From NCBI GenBank assembly GCA_902764915.1, contig CACWXY010000006.1, forward strand, positions 62,001-126,000: DNA of 64,000 nt. Direction: 5' to 3'. The stretch is from an uncultured Eubacteriales bacterium. Its GTDB lineage: Bacteria > Bacillota > Clostridia > Christensenellales > Aristaeellaceae. The stretch's first letter is position 1. Every line of letters begins with the position of its first letter. Below the pieces are notes generated by a model that saw only the letters and a list, made by a program, of their open reading frames with translations, was not told where the DNA came from and ran no database searches. Positions 16,512 to 26,032 of this stretch are shown here, piece after piece. Position numbers and translations under genes: made by a program.

Positions 16512-17404
16512 GCCAGGTGCTCCCATTTGTCCAGCATTTCATTGAGATGCTCCAGTTCGTCCCGGGTATAGTACTCAATGACAATGCGTCCCTTGTTCTC
16601 GTTGCCCTTGAGCGTAGCCCGCATGCCCATGGTTTCCCGGATCCGGTTCTCCAGCTGCCCCAGCTCCGCACTGCGCACCGCAGACGTCTTTTCCTTTTTT
16701 TCCTTCGCATCGGCTGCGTGGCTTTTGGCATCCTTGGACTCTGCCACCACCTGCTCCAGCTGACGCACGCTCATCCCCTGATTGAGGACTTCCATGGCCA
16801 TGTGCGCCTGCTCAGCGGGATCCTCCATCCCGGCCAACACACGCGCATGCCCGGCAGAGAGCAGTCCTTCCCGCACCAGGTCCTGGACATTCTGGGGAAG
16901 ATGCAGAAGACGCAGGCTGTTGGCAACCGAGGGTCTGGACTTGGCCAGACGCTGAGCACACTGCTCCTGGGTATATCCGCACTCCTCCATCAGCGCACGA
17001 ATCCCGCTGGCCACCTCCATGGGATTGAGGTCTTCCCGCTGGAGATTCTCGATCAGGGCCACCTCCATCTGCTGCGACGGGCTCATCTCGCGCACCAGAC
17101 AGGGAACTGTCTTCATACCGGCCTTCATGGCCGCGCGCCACCGCCGCTCACCGGCGGCAATCGTATAGCGTCCGTTTTCCCTGGGAATGACCAGAAGCGG
17201 CTGCAGAATCCCCTGATTGCGGATAGATTCCGCAAGCTGGTCAATCAGGTCCTCCGCAAACGCTTTGCGCGGCTGTTCCTGATTGGGATCGATCTGACCT
17301 ATGGAAATTTCCTGTACGCCTCCGCTGCTTTCTTCCGACGTCATTGGTTCCACGGGGATCAGCGCATCCAGCCCCCGACCCAGACCATGTGCTTTCTTTG
17401 GCAT
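16508..17404 (-). CDS. parB: ParB/Spo0J-family partition protein
   Basis: The 298-residue protein has an N-terminal KKAHGLGRGLDALIP tail that stimulates ParA, a CTP-binding ParB domain with RKAFAEDLIDQLAESI and GERRWRA, and a helix-turn-helix region near TQEQCAQRLAKSRPSVANSLRLL. The C-terminus should dimerise. ATG 17404 was chosen because AGGTGG precedes it and the protein then begins with the usual MPKKA. It follows parA by 15 nt. No convincing parS site was noticed by eye in this window. Confidence 0.95.
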   Translation of the reverse strand: MPKKAHGLGRGLDALIPVEPMTSEESSGGVQEISIGQIDPNQEQPRKAFAEDLIDQLAESIRNQGILQPLLVIPRENGRYTIAAGERRWRAAMKAGMKTVPCLVREMSPSQQMEVALIENLQREDLNPMEVASGIRALMEECGYTQEQCAQRLAKSRPSVANSLRLLHLPQNVQDLVREGLLSAGHARVLAGMEDPAEQAHMAMEVLNQGMSVRQLEQVVAESKDAKSHAADAKEKKEKTSAVRSAELGQLENRIRETMGMRATLKGNENKGRIVIEYYTRDELEHLNEMLDKWEHLA

Positions 17405-17419
17405 GATTTCCACCTGACC

Positions 17420-18298
17420 TCAATCATTAGATTTCGCGTTCTTTTTCTTGTTTTTTTTGGTTTTCTTGTTCTTTTTGCCCTTGTCTTCCCTGCCGCTTTT
17501 CGTATCTTCCGCGGTGACGACAATCCGCTCTACCGGACGGATATCCAGACGGCTGAGCACTTCGTCCCCCAGCTGCAGATAGGCCAGCGCACCGGCGGAC
17601 TTGGGGTCATAGATATGAATCGGCTCGCCGTGGCTCGGTGCCTCGCTCAGGCGCACATTGCGGGGAATGGTGCTCTTGTAGACCAGCGTCTTGAAATGCT
17701 TCTTTACCTGGTCGGCCACCTGAAGTCCCAGATTGGTACGTCCGTCCAGCATGGTAAGCAGAATGCCCTCCACCACCAGCTGCGTATTGAGAGAGCGCCG
17801 GATGCGGCTTAATGTATCCATAAGCGCAGATACGCCTTCCAGGGCATAATACTCACACTGAATCGGAATCAGTACGCTGTCCGCCGCTGTCAGTGCGTTG
17901 AGTGTGAGAAGTCCCAGTGAAGGCGGACAGTCAATCAGGATGACGTCATAACTGTCGCGCACCGCGGCAAGCACGTTTTTCAGGCAGTATTCCCGGTTTT
18001 CCCGGCCCATCAGTTCCGCTTCCGCGCCGGCCAGATCCGCATCGCTTCCAGCGACATAAAGCTCGCCCCATTGGCTTTTCTGGATACAGTCTTCGATGCG
18101 GGCATCGCCTGTCAGTGCATCATACAAAGACAGATCTTCCAATGTAATGCCCGTGCCGGAAGTAGCATTCCCCTGGGGATCCATATCCACCAGAAGCACT
18201 TTTTGCCCCTTCTGTGCCAGAACCGCGGAAAGGTTGACTGTTGTCGTTGTTTTTCCCACGCCGCCCTTCTGGTTGGCTACTGCAATGACCCTTGCCAT
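17420..18298 (-). CDS. parA: ParA/Soj-family chromosome partition ATPase
   Basis: The 292-residue protein has the deviant Walker A KGGVGKTTTTVN, the VDMDPQGNAT motif and LIDCPPSLG (Walker B), so it is a full Soj-type ATPase that moves ParB-bound origins along the nucleoid. The last 30 residues are an unusual lysine- and asparagine-rich tail (KKNKKTKKNKKK), which could add non-specific DNA affinity. It is the first gene of the nine-gene operon that runs to the terminator at 9731. Confidence 0.95.
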   Translation of the reverse strand: MARVIAVANQKGGVGKTTTTVNLSAVLAQKGQKVLLVDMDPQGNATSGTGITLEDLSLYDALTGDARIEDCIQKSQWGELYVAGSDADLAGAEAELMGRENREYCLKNVLAAVRDSYDVILIDCPPSLGLLTLNALTAADSVLIPIQCEYYALEGVSALMDTLSRIRRSLNTQLVVEGILLTMLDGRTNLGLQVADQVKKHFKTLVYKSTIPRNVRLSEAPSHGEPIHIYDPKSAGALAYLQLGDEVLSRLDIRPVERIVVTAEDTKSGREDKGKKNKKTKKNKKKNAKSND

Positions 18299-18345
18299 AC
18301 ACTCCGTCCTTCCCGGTCAGAAACCCGCATAAAATGACAGTCTAC

Positions 18346-18374
18346 ATTATATTCACTTCCGAAAGCCTTGTAAA
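18346..18374 (-). promoter_or_regulatory. Promoter of the parA operon
   Basis: On the minus strand TTTACA (18369-18374) and TATAAT (18346-18351) are 17 nt apart, 48 nt upstream of the parA start. No other strong promoter was noticed before the terminator at 9731, which supports one long transcript. Confidence 0.75.
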
Positions 18375-18584
18375 GCGCGGCACGCACCCATGGCGTCGAC
18401 AGAAAGCATCCGTAGAAAGGCATCCCGAGCCGGATGCCCCGCCGCAAAATCGGCACATGGAGCGCTTTCGATTTTCCTTTACCCTGCACTTCCTGCCCAT
18501 ACAGCTGACCCCCCATGGAAACAGAAGCCGAAGAGAGAACGAAATAAAAGATCAAAAATAGTCAGTTTTCTCTGAAAAAACCTC
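18375..18584. other. Gap between parA and clpB promoters
   Basis: About 210 nt between the divergent parA and clpB promoters. No gene, RNA or repeat was recognised here; the short open frames have no ribosome site. Confidence 0.5.
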
Positions 18585-18639
18585 TTGACAGGGGACAGAA
18601 AGGGTGTAGAATACTTACGAAAGGTCAAAGTAAGTCAGA
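18585..18639 (+). promoter_or_regulatory. clpB promoter with CtsR-type heat-shock operator
   Basis: TTGACA (18585-18590) and TAGAAT (18607-18612) are 16 nt apart. Just downstream, GGTCAAA (18623-18629) and AGTCAGA (18633-18639) are tandem heptamers spaced by 3 nt, which is the CtsR consensus RGTCAAA-NAN-RGTCAAA with one mismatch. A further AGTCAAA begins at 18651. CtsR would repress clpB at low temperature; no ctsR gene is in the window. Confidence 0.75.
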
Positions 18640-18670
18640 CCTTTCACTCCAGTCAAAGGATGTGACAAGT

Positions 18671-21283
<2,613 letters not shown>

Positions 21284-21286
21284 CGC

Positions 21287-21320
21287 AAAGCCTCCGGTAC
21301 CCATACGTACCGGAGGCTTT
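21287..21320 (+). terminator. clpB terminator
   Basis: Arms 21287-21300 and 21307-21320 form a 14-bp stem ending in CTTT and followed by CTTTA. It is directly after the clpB stop codon and abuts the stop codon of the convergent YhhN-like gene. Confidence 0.8.
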
Positions 21321-21322
21321 CT

Positions 21323-21940
21323 TTACGTGGAAAGGAATGTGGACAGCGCGATAAGCAGCTGTGCCGCATAATAGGTTATCATGATGCCTGCGCCGTATCC
21401 CCTCCTGCTGATTTTCAGTGCCATGCCCAGTCCGATCATGGTATCGGAAAGCACAAAGAGCAGTGCACCGACCATAAGCACGGGATGCCGCGTGCAGGCA
21501 AGAGAGGCCATGACGCAGAGGATACACGCGTAGCACAGGATCAGCCGTGCATTTTCCAGCTTATGATGAATCCTTGCATAGATCAGGCACAGCATGCCAA
21601 ACAGCGCGGCAAAGATCAGAAGGGATGCCGGAGAAAAAGGGCCTGCCAGCAGATAGCCGATACAGTAAAAGACATGCGCCAGCGCAAAGGCGCCCATGCC
21701 CCTGAGAAAATGAAACTCCAGAAGCCAGTCCGCGCTGATGCAGATGCCAAGCCCGGCAAAAAGAAAGAAGGGCCATGTCTTCCCGCTCTGCACAGCCCCT
21801 ATCAGGCCAATCAGCGCGCACAGTGAAGTAGGTATGATCTTGTACACTGCCTTACGGACAGAAGCCCGCTTCATCCTCGATTCCCGAACGATATAATATC
21901 CTCCAAACATGGCAACCAGTACAGCCAGAATCCACTTCAT
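21323..21940 (-). CDS. YhhN/TMEM86-family membrane protein (lysoplasmalogenase-like)
   Basis: The 205-residue protein has about seven to eight transmembrane helices. The motifs ICISADWLLEFHF, FALAHVFYCIGY and LFVLSDTMIGLG are the conserved polar patches of the YhhN family, whose characterised members cleave lysoplasmalogens. Plasmalogens occur in anaerobic clostridia, so the activity would make sense here, but it is not shown. GGGAGG precedes ATG 21940. Confidence 0.75.
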   Translation of the reverse strand: MKWILAVLVAMFGGYYIVRESRMKRASVRKAVYKIIPTSLCALIGLIGAVQSGKTWPFFLFAGLGICISADWLLEFHFLRGMGAFALAHVFYCIGYLLAGPFSPASLLIFAALFGMLCLIYARIHHKLENARLILCYACILCVMASLACTRHPVLMVGALLFVLSDTMIGLGMALKISRRGYGAGIMITYYAAQLLIALSTFLST

Positions 21941-22059
21941 TCGGTTCTTTCCTCCCTTTCCTCATCTGCAATAAGCGCTGCAGCCCATGCATGGAGCGAT
22001 GCACAGGAAAAGCGCCACAGCGGTCACATTCATTGTCTGTTTCCCTGTCGGATACGCAG

Positions 22060-22854
22060 TCATCGCTCCGCAAATGTCAGCTGTGCCTGCGTCAGTTCCG
22101 CCCAGCTGTACTGACACATGTATTCCCCATGATATGCGTTCACGGCCCGGATATCTCCCTGAAGGAACCGGTAATAATCACAGTCCAGCATATCCGTTCG
22201 CAGGCCGATCATGCCTCGCTTCCGGATCAGAACCGTTTCCATGCCGATGGACAGCAGCGTTTTTTTCATATCATGCATGAGTGCCCGGATGCGCGTCTTA
22301 ACGGCAGACACATTATTGTCATCCTCCCACATGGCTGCCCCCACTTCTTCTGCAGTGCATATGCTCCTGCGGTCAACCAGATAAGCAAAGAATTCCTTGG
22401 TCTGCTTGCGCATGAAGCACAGCGGCACACCTTTCCAGTAGATTTCAAAATTTCCAAAGCACTGTACCTGCAGTCGATCCGACGACGGAAGCGGCAGGCT
22501 CTGCATGGCGCAGAGCTCTTCCCGAATCATGCTTTCATCCACAGGCTTGATCAGATAGCCGTTCACATGATGCCGATAGGCTTCCAGGGCATACTGGGAA
22601 TACCCTGTCACAAAGACGATCCGTGTCTGCGGTGCCCGTTTTTTGATCTCCACGGCCAGAAGCAGTCCATTCATGCCCGGCATTTCGATATCCGTAAACA
22701 CTACGTCCGGAAGAATATCCTGCTCATCCATGGCCGACAAGGCTTCGCTGACGCGCATGAAGGCGTAGATCTCCGCGTCTTCCACTGCATCCTCAATTGC
22801 CGTTTTCAGCTGTTCCAGCATGGCCTTTTCATCATCCAGCGCAAAGATTGTCAT
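22060..22854 (-). CDS. Response regulator with winged-helix output domain
   Basis: The 264-residue protein has an N-terminal receiver domain (ALDDEKAM, phosphorylation aspartate in VVFTDIEMPGMNG, lysine in YLIKPVD). The C-terminal part starting QCFGNFEIYWKG is a winged-helix of the type seen in SARP-like and clostridial two-component regulators, rather than the usual OmpR or LytTR domain. Its ATG overlaps the TGA of the sensor kinase gene by 4 nt. The target genes are unknown. Confidence 0.85.
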   Translation of the reverse strand: MTIFALDDEKAMLEQLKTAIEDAVEDAEIYAFMRVSEALSAMDEQDILPDVVFTDIEMPGMNGLLLAVEIKKRAPQTRIVFVTGYSQYALEAYRHHVNGYLIKPVDESMIREELCAMQSLPLPSSDRLQVQCFGNFEIYWKGVPLCFMRKQTKEFFAYLVDRRSICTAEEVGAAMWEDDNNVSAVKTRIRALMHDMKKTLLSIGMETVLIRKRGMIGLRTDMLDCDYYRFLQGDIRAVNAYHGEYMCQYSWAELTQAQLTFAER

Positions 22855-24143
22855 ACGTCTGTTCCTTTCCTGAGAATCCGTATCACTACCTGTGTTCCCT
22901 CGCCCGGTCTGGAATGAATCTCCAGCGCACCGCCGCAGATCACTTGCAGCCGCTGCCGGACATTGTCCAGGGCGACGTGCGATCTCCCGTCCTTCTTTTC
23001 CTCCAGCGGATCAAACCCGGCCCCATCGTCCTTTACCGTTACTTCATAGGCCTCCGGGGTTTCCCGGGCAGTAATCACAACCGTTCCCTGTCCCGATGCA
23101 GTGCCGCGCACGCCATGGCGCACCGCATTTTCCGCAATCGGCTGCAGGGTCAGTGTCGGAATCATGAAGTTTTCACATGCAATATCATAGACAACCTTCA
23201 GGTCATCCCCGAACCGCAGCTGTTCCAGTTCCAGATAAATCCGGGTATGCTCCAGTTCAGAGGAAAACGGAATCATCACATCTTTTCCCAGGGCATCCAC
23301 ATTCTCGCGAAAATAATGGGAAAACTTGCCAATAGCTGCTCTGGCATCCGCATCGTGACGACACAGCTGCTGAATGGCGCCCAGGGAATTGCATAGAAAA
23401 TGCGGCTGTATCTGGCTGAGCATAATATCCATCTTCAACTGGGCATTTTCCTTTTCCTGACGGTAATACTCCTTGCTCTGCTCCCCCAGAATATACATAA
23501 ACAGTCCGAAGCCGACAGCTGTCGCCGCAAGAAGGACCATCTGCACGCCATACGTCTTCATCTGAATCAGCATGGCCAGAAGCGGCACCAGGATAAATGA
23601 AAAAAACATGCGTCTCTGTCGCGGATGCAGCTGATCGCGCTGCCGGATCAATGTCAGAAGATTCAGGAACATCATGACAGCAGGCGGCACCAGCAGTACC
23701 AGGTAATACCGTCCACGGTGATAGATTCCCTTCGCATTCACCGTATAGAAAGCCCCTGAGAACTGCGTATAGATGAGAAAAAGCATGTACAGGACCCAGA
23801 ACGCCAGGGTCATCTGAAAGATACGGCTCCTGCGCCAGTCTTTTTTTCCCAGGGAGGACAGGAGGAAACCGGACAGCCAGAGCATCATCATGGAAGAGAT
23901 CATGGACTCCATGAAAATGGCACCCGTCACCATGATCGGCACGGCCTCCCCGGACCTTCCCTCCAGAACCCGTCCCACCAGATCAAAGACAGCACAAAGC
24001 GCTGAAAGGGCAAAAAGCAGTACAAAATACCTTTTTGTTTTCTTCTCCAGCTGGAAGCTGGACCAAACCTGTATCAGGCTTGTCAGACTGATCCCCAATC
24101 CCAGACTGGCAATGATCAGGTTCAGACTCAGTGTAATCTGCAT
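22851..24143 (-). CDS. Sensor histidine kinase, LytS/YehU-like
   Basis: The 430-residue protein starts with six to seven hydrophobic segments (to about residue 225) and no large sensor domain. It then has the His_kinase motif QIQPHFLCNSLGAI with the phosphoacceptor histidine, followed by an HATPase_c domain (LQPIAENAVRHG, DDGAGFD, VALDNVRQRL). It would phosphorylate the response regulator encoded by the overlapping downstream gene. The usual HFLYNTL is HFLCNSL here. The signal cannot be predicted. Confidence 0.9.
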   Translation of the reverse strand: MQITLSLNLIIASLGLGISLTSLIQVWSSFQLEKKTKRYFVLLFALSALCAVFDLVGRVLEGRSGEAVPIMVTGAIFMESMISSMMMLWLSGFLLSSLGKKDWRRSRIFQMTLAFWVLYMLFLIYTQFSGAFYTVNAKGIYHRGRYYLVLLVPPAVMMFLNLLTLIRQRDQLHPRQRRMFFSFILVPLLAMLIQMKTYGVQMVLLAATAVGFGLFMYILGEQSKEYYRQEKENAQLKMDIMLSQIQPHFLCNSLGAIQQLCRHDADARAAIGKFSHYFRENVDALGKDVMIPFSSELEHTRIYLELEQLRFGDDLKVVYDIACENFMIPTLTLQPIAENAVRHGVRGTASGQGTVVITARETPEAYEVTVKDDGAGFDPLEEKKDGRSHVALDNVRQRLQVICGGALEIHSRPGEGTQVVIRILRKGTDV

Positions 24144-24196
24144 GTGATCATGTCCCTTCTTCTGTCACTCCGCTGATGGTGCATGCGTGCCCACGC

Positions 24197-25021
24197 TCAG
24201 ACAAGCCCGAGTTTTTCAAAAGCCCATGCCAGCCCGTCCGCATCCACTGCCGGACAGACCATGTCACACTCCTCCTTCAGACGCGGACTGCCGTTTTCCA
24301 TGCATACGGAATATCCGACAGTCTCCATCATTTCCAGGTCATTCATACTGTCACCGAAACCAATCGTATCCTCCAGAGGCATCCCGAAATACTCGCTCAT
24401 GATGCGGACCCCGCGGCCCTTGTCAAACAGACGGTTCACCATCTCGCCATTCACGCACTGGAAAGCGGGCATGTCCTGCATCAGGAAATGGAAATCCTGC
24501 TCCAGGGCTTTCCTCGCCGGCAGCAGCTGACTGTCTTCCCGGCATATGAATACAATCTTGTATACAGGACTTCCGTCATATTCCTGCATGGGGCGGATGT
24601 CCAGCTTTTCCGATATGACCCTGCGCCAGCGCAGAAACTCGCTGTTTCCACCCGTTGCCTCGGCAAATGCCTGTTCCTGCTCCATATCCGCCCAGTTTCC
24701 GTTCTTCGCCTCGATCGTCCGCAGCACTCCTTTATCCCCCAGCAGCTTCATGCCAAGTTCCAGCTGCTGTCGGGACATGGGACAGTCAAACAGAACCTTC
24801 TCTCCTGTGAAGACGTATCCGCCGGAACTGGCTACTGCTCCGTCAAATCCATATCGAAGAACAGGCAACAGCATATGATAGTTGCGTCCGGTGCACAGAA
24901 ACAGTTTATGCCCCTTTTCCCTTGCACGCGCCATAGCCCGCAGTGCGCTGTCCGGCGGGATGTTCATGCCAGGCTGTGTCAGGGTTCCGTCAATATCCAG
25001 AAAAACAAGCTTGCTCCTCAT
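24197..25021 (-). CDS. HAD-superfamily phosphatase, Cof type
   Basis: The 274-residue cytosolic protein has FLDIDGTLT (nucleophile aspartate), a C2-type cap, and GFGDSMNDLEM near the C-terminus, the hallmarks of Cof/YbiV phosphatases that act on sugar phosphates and flavin or pyridoxal phosphates. ATG 25021 was chosen for the GGAGGAAGG before it and for the DxDGT position. It is a single gene; substrate unknown. Confidence 0.85.
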   Translation of the reverse strand: MRSKLVFLDIDGTLTQPGMNIPPDSALRAMARAREKGHKLFLCTGRNYHMLLPVLRYGFDGAVASSGGYVFTGEKVLFDCPMSRQQLELGMKLLGDKGVLRTIEAKNGNWADMEQEQAFAEATGGNSEFLRWRRVISEKLDIRPMQEYDGSPVYKIVFICREDSQLLPARKALEQDFHFLMQDMPAFQCVNGEMVNRLFDKGRGVRIMSEYFGMPLEDTIGFGDSMNDLEMMETVGYSVCMENGSPRLKEECDMVCPAVDADGLAWAFEKLGLV

Positions 25022-25059
25022 ATGCCTTCCTCCATGCGATATCGCCATCCTTCCTTCGA

Positions 25060-25068
25060 ATCATAGCA
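25060..25068 (-). promoter_or_regulatory. Extended -10 promoter for the HAD gene
   Basis: On the minus strand TGCTATGAT is an extended -10 box (TGn plus TATGAT), about 40 nt before the start. The -35 region is weak, as is common with an extended -10. Confidence 0.45.
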
Positions 25069-25232
25069 CACCCTTTCTCTGCAAGAAAGAGGCAGCTGCC
25101 AGCGTCTCCTGTACCTGTCAGAAGGGATAGTGTATACGAATTTTTTCCATTCTTTCCGTTCCGGAGCCTCTGAAAATAACCTCCTTTCCTCCATAAAAGG
25201 ACGGCATCCTGACACATCACGCCTCATGCACG

Positions 25233-25261
25233 TAAAAAGACACCCTGCCATACAGGCAGAG
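25233..25261 (-). terminator. bioY terminator
   Basis: On the minus strand CTCTGCC pairs with GGCAGGG (one G-U) around a TGTAT loop and is followed by TGTCTTTTTA, about 70 nt after the bioY stop codon. Confidence 0.6.
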
Positions 25262-25328
25262 CATCCTATTGTGTCAGTCCCCGACGATCCTCAGGGCATG
25301 CAGTATAGCCGTTTTCGCATGTCCGATC

Positions 25329-25886
25329 TCACGCGGATGGCATCAGCTTCCTCAGGACCGGTTTCAGACGCCCTGCCAGAAACGCAGCCAGGAGAATTTT
25401 TCCCGCATCAAAAGGAAGAAAAGGTGTCACGCACAGCCCCATGGCGGTAGAAAAATCTACATGACGCACCGCCATGAACCACACGGTTCCCAGGGCATAG
25501 CAGGCCGCAACGCCCAGGATCATGGAGATGCACAGCTTCCAGAAGGCATCGCCCCATCCTTTTTCCAGAAGCGCAATCACGATGACACAGGGCAGGTATC
25601 CCAGGATATACCCGCCTGTCACACCGAACAGTTTGGCAGGCCCGCCCTGCAGATTGGAAAATATCGGCGCTCCTGCCAGACCGATCAGCATGTAGGCCAC
25701 CATGGACCAGCATGCGTTGGAGGGCCGCAGAAGTGCAGCGCACAAAAGTACCGGAAGCAGGGACAGAGATACCGGAACTGCACCGATCGGTATGGTGATC
25801 TGTGCACAGACAGCCGTCAGTGCCACAAACAGTGCACATATCGCAATGCGCGATGCAGGAAACCGGGAGGAAGAAACGTTGGTCAT
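25329..25886 (-). CDS. bioY: Biotin transporter substrate-specificity component BioY
   Basis: The 185-residue membrane protein has six helices and the BioY consensus segments VCAQITIPIGAVPVSLS, GLAGAPIFSNLQGGPAKLFGVTGGYILGY and LPFDAGKILLAA. BioY is the S component of an ECF importer (with EcfAAT) or can act alone. ATG 25886 was chosen over 25904 because AAAGGA precedes it and because 25904 lies against the operator. No biotin synthesis genes are in the window. Confidence 0.95.
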   Translation of the reverse strand: MTNVSSSRFPASRIAICALFVALTAVCAQITIPIGAVPVSLSLLPVLLCAALLRPSNACWSMVAYMLIGLAGAPIFSNLQGGPAKLFGVTGGYILGYLPCVIVIALLEKGWGDAFWKLCISMILGVAACYALGTVWFMAVRHVDFSTAMGLCVTPFLPFDAGKILLAAFLAGRLKPVLRKLMPSA

Positions 25887-25904
25887 ACCGTTTGTCCTTT
25901 CCAT

Positions 25905-25967
25905 AATTCGTAAACCTTTATTTGATTTCCAGTTTACGAATTATAGGAAGGAACACCGTTCTGTCAA
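25905..25967 (-). promoter_or_regulatory. bioY promoter overlapped by a BirA-type biotin operator
   Basis: On the minus strand TTGACA (25962-25967) and TATAAT (25940-25945) form a near-perfect promoter with 16-nt spacing. A perfect inverted repeat of 11-bp arms, AATTCGTAAAC at 25905-25915 and its complement at 25932-25942, has a 16-nt centre. This matches the architecture of BirA operators (TTGTAAAC-N15/16-GTTTACAA) and overlaps the -10 box, so biotinyl-AMP-bound BirA would block initiation. Confidence 0.85.
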
Positions 25968-25982
25968 GAGGGAGCTCCAGAA

Positions 25983-26022
25983 AAGCCCAATCACCACACA
26001 CGCATCTGTGGTGATTGGGCTT
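25983..26022 (-). terminator. Terminator after the GH3 gene
   Basis: A perfect 16-bp stem (25983-25998 with 26007-26022) is followed on the minus strand by TTTT. It lies just past the GH3 stop codon. Confidence 0.85.
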
Positions 26023-26032
26023 ATTTTCATTC

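Larger units (their letters stand above)
25022..25328. other. Gap between HAD gene and bioY
   Basis: About 300 nt with the bioY terminator and a likely HAD promoter; the remaining sequence shows no recognisable gene on either strand. Confidence 0.5.
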
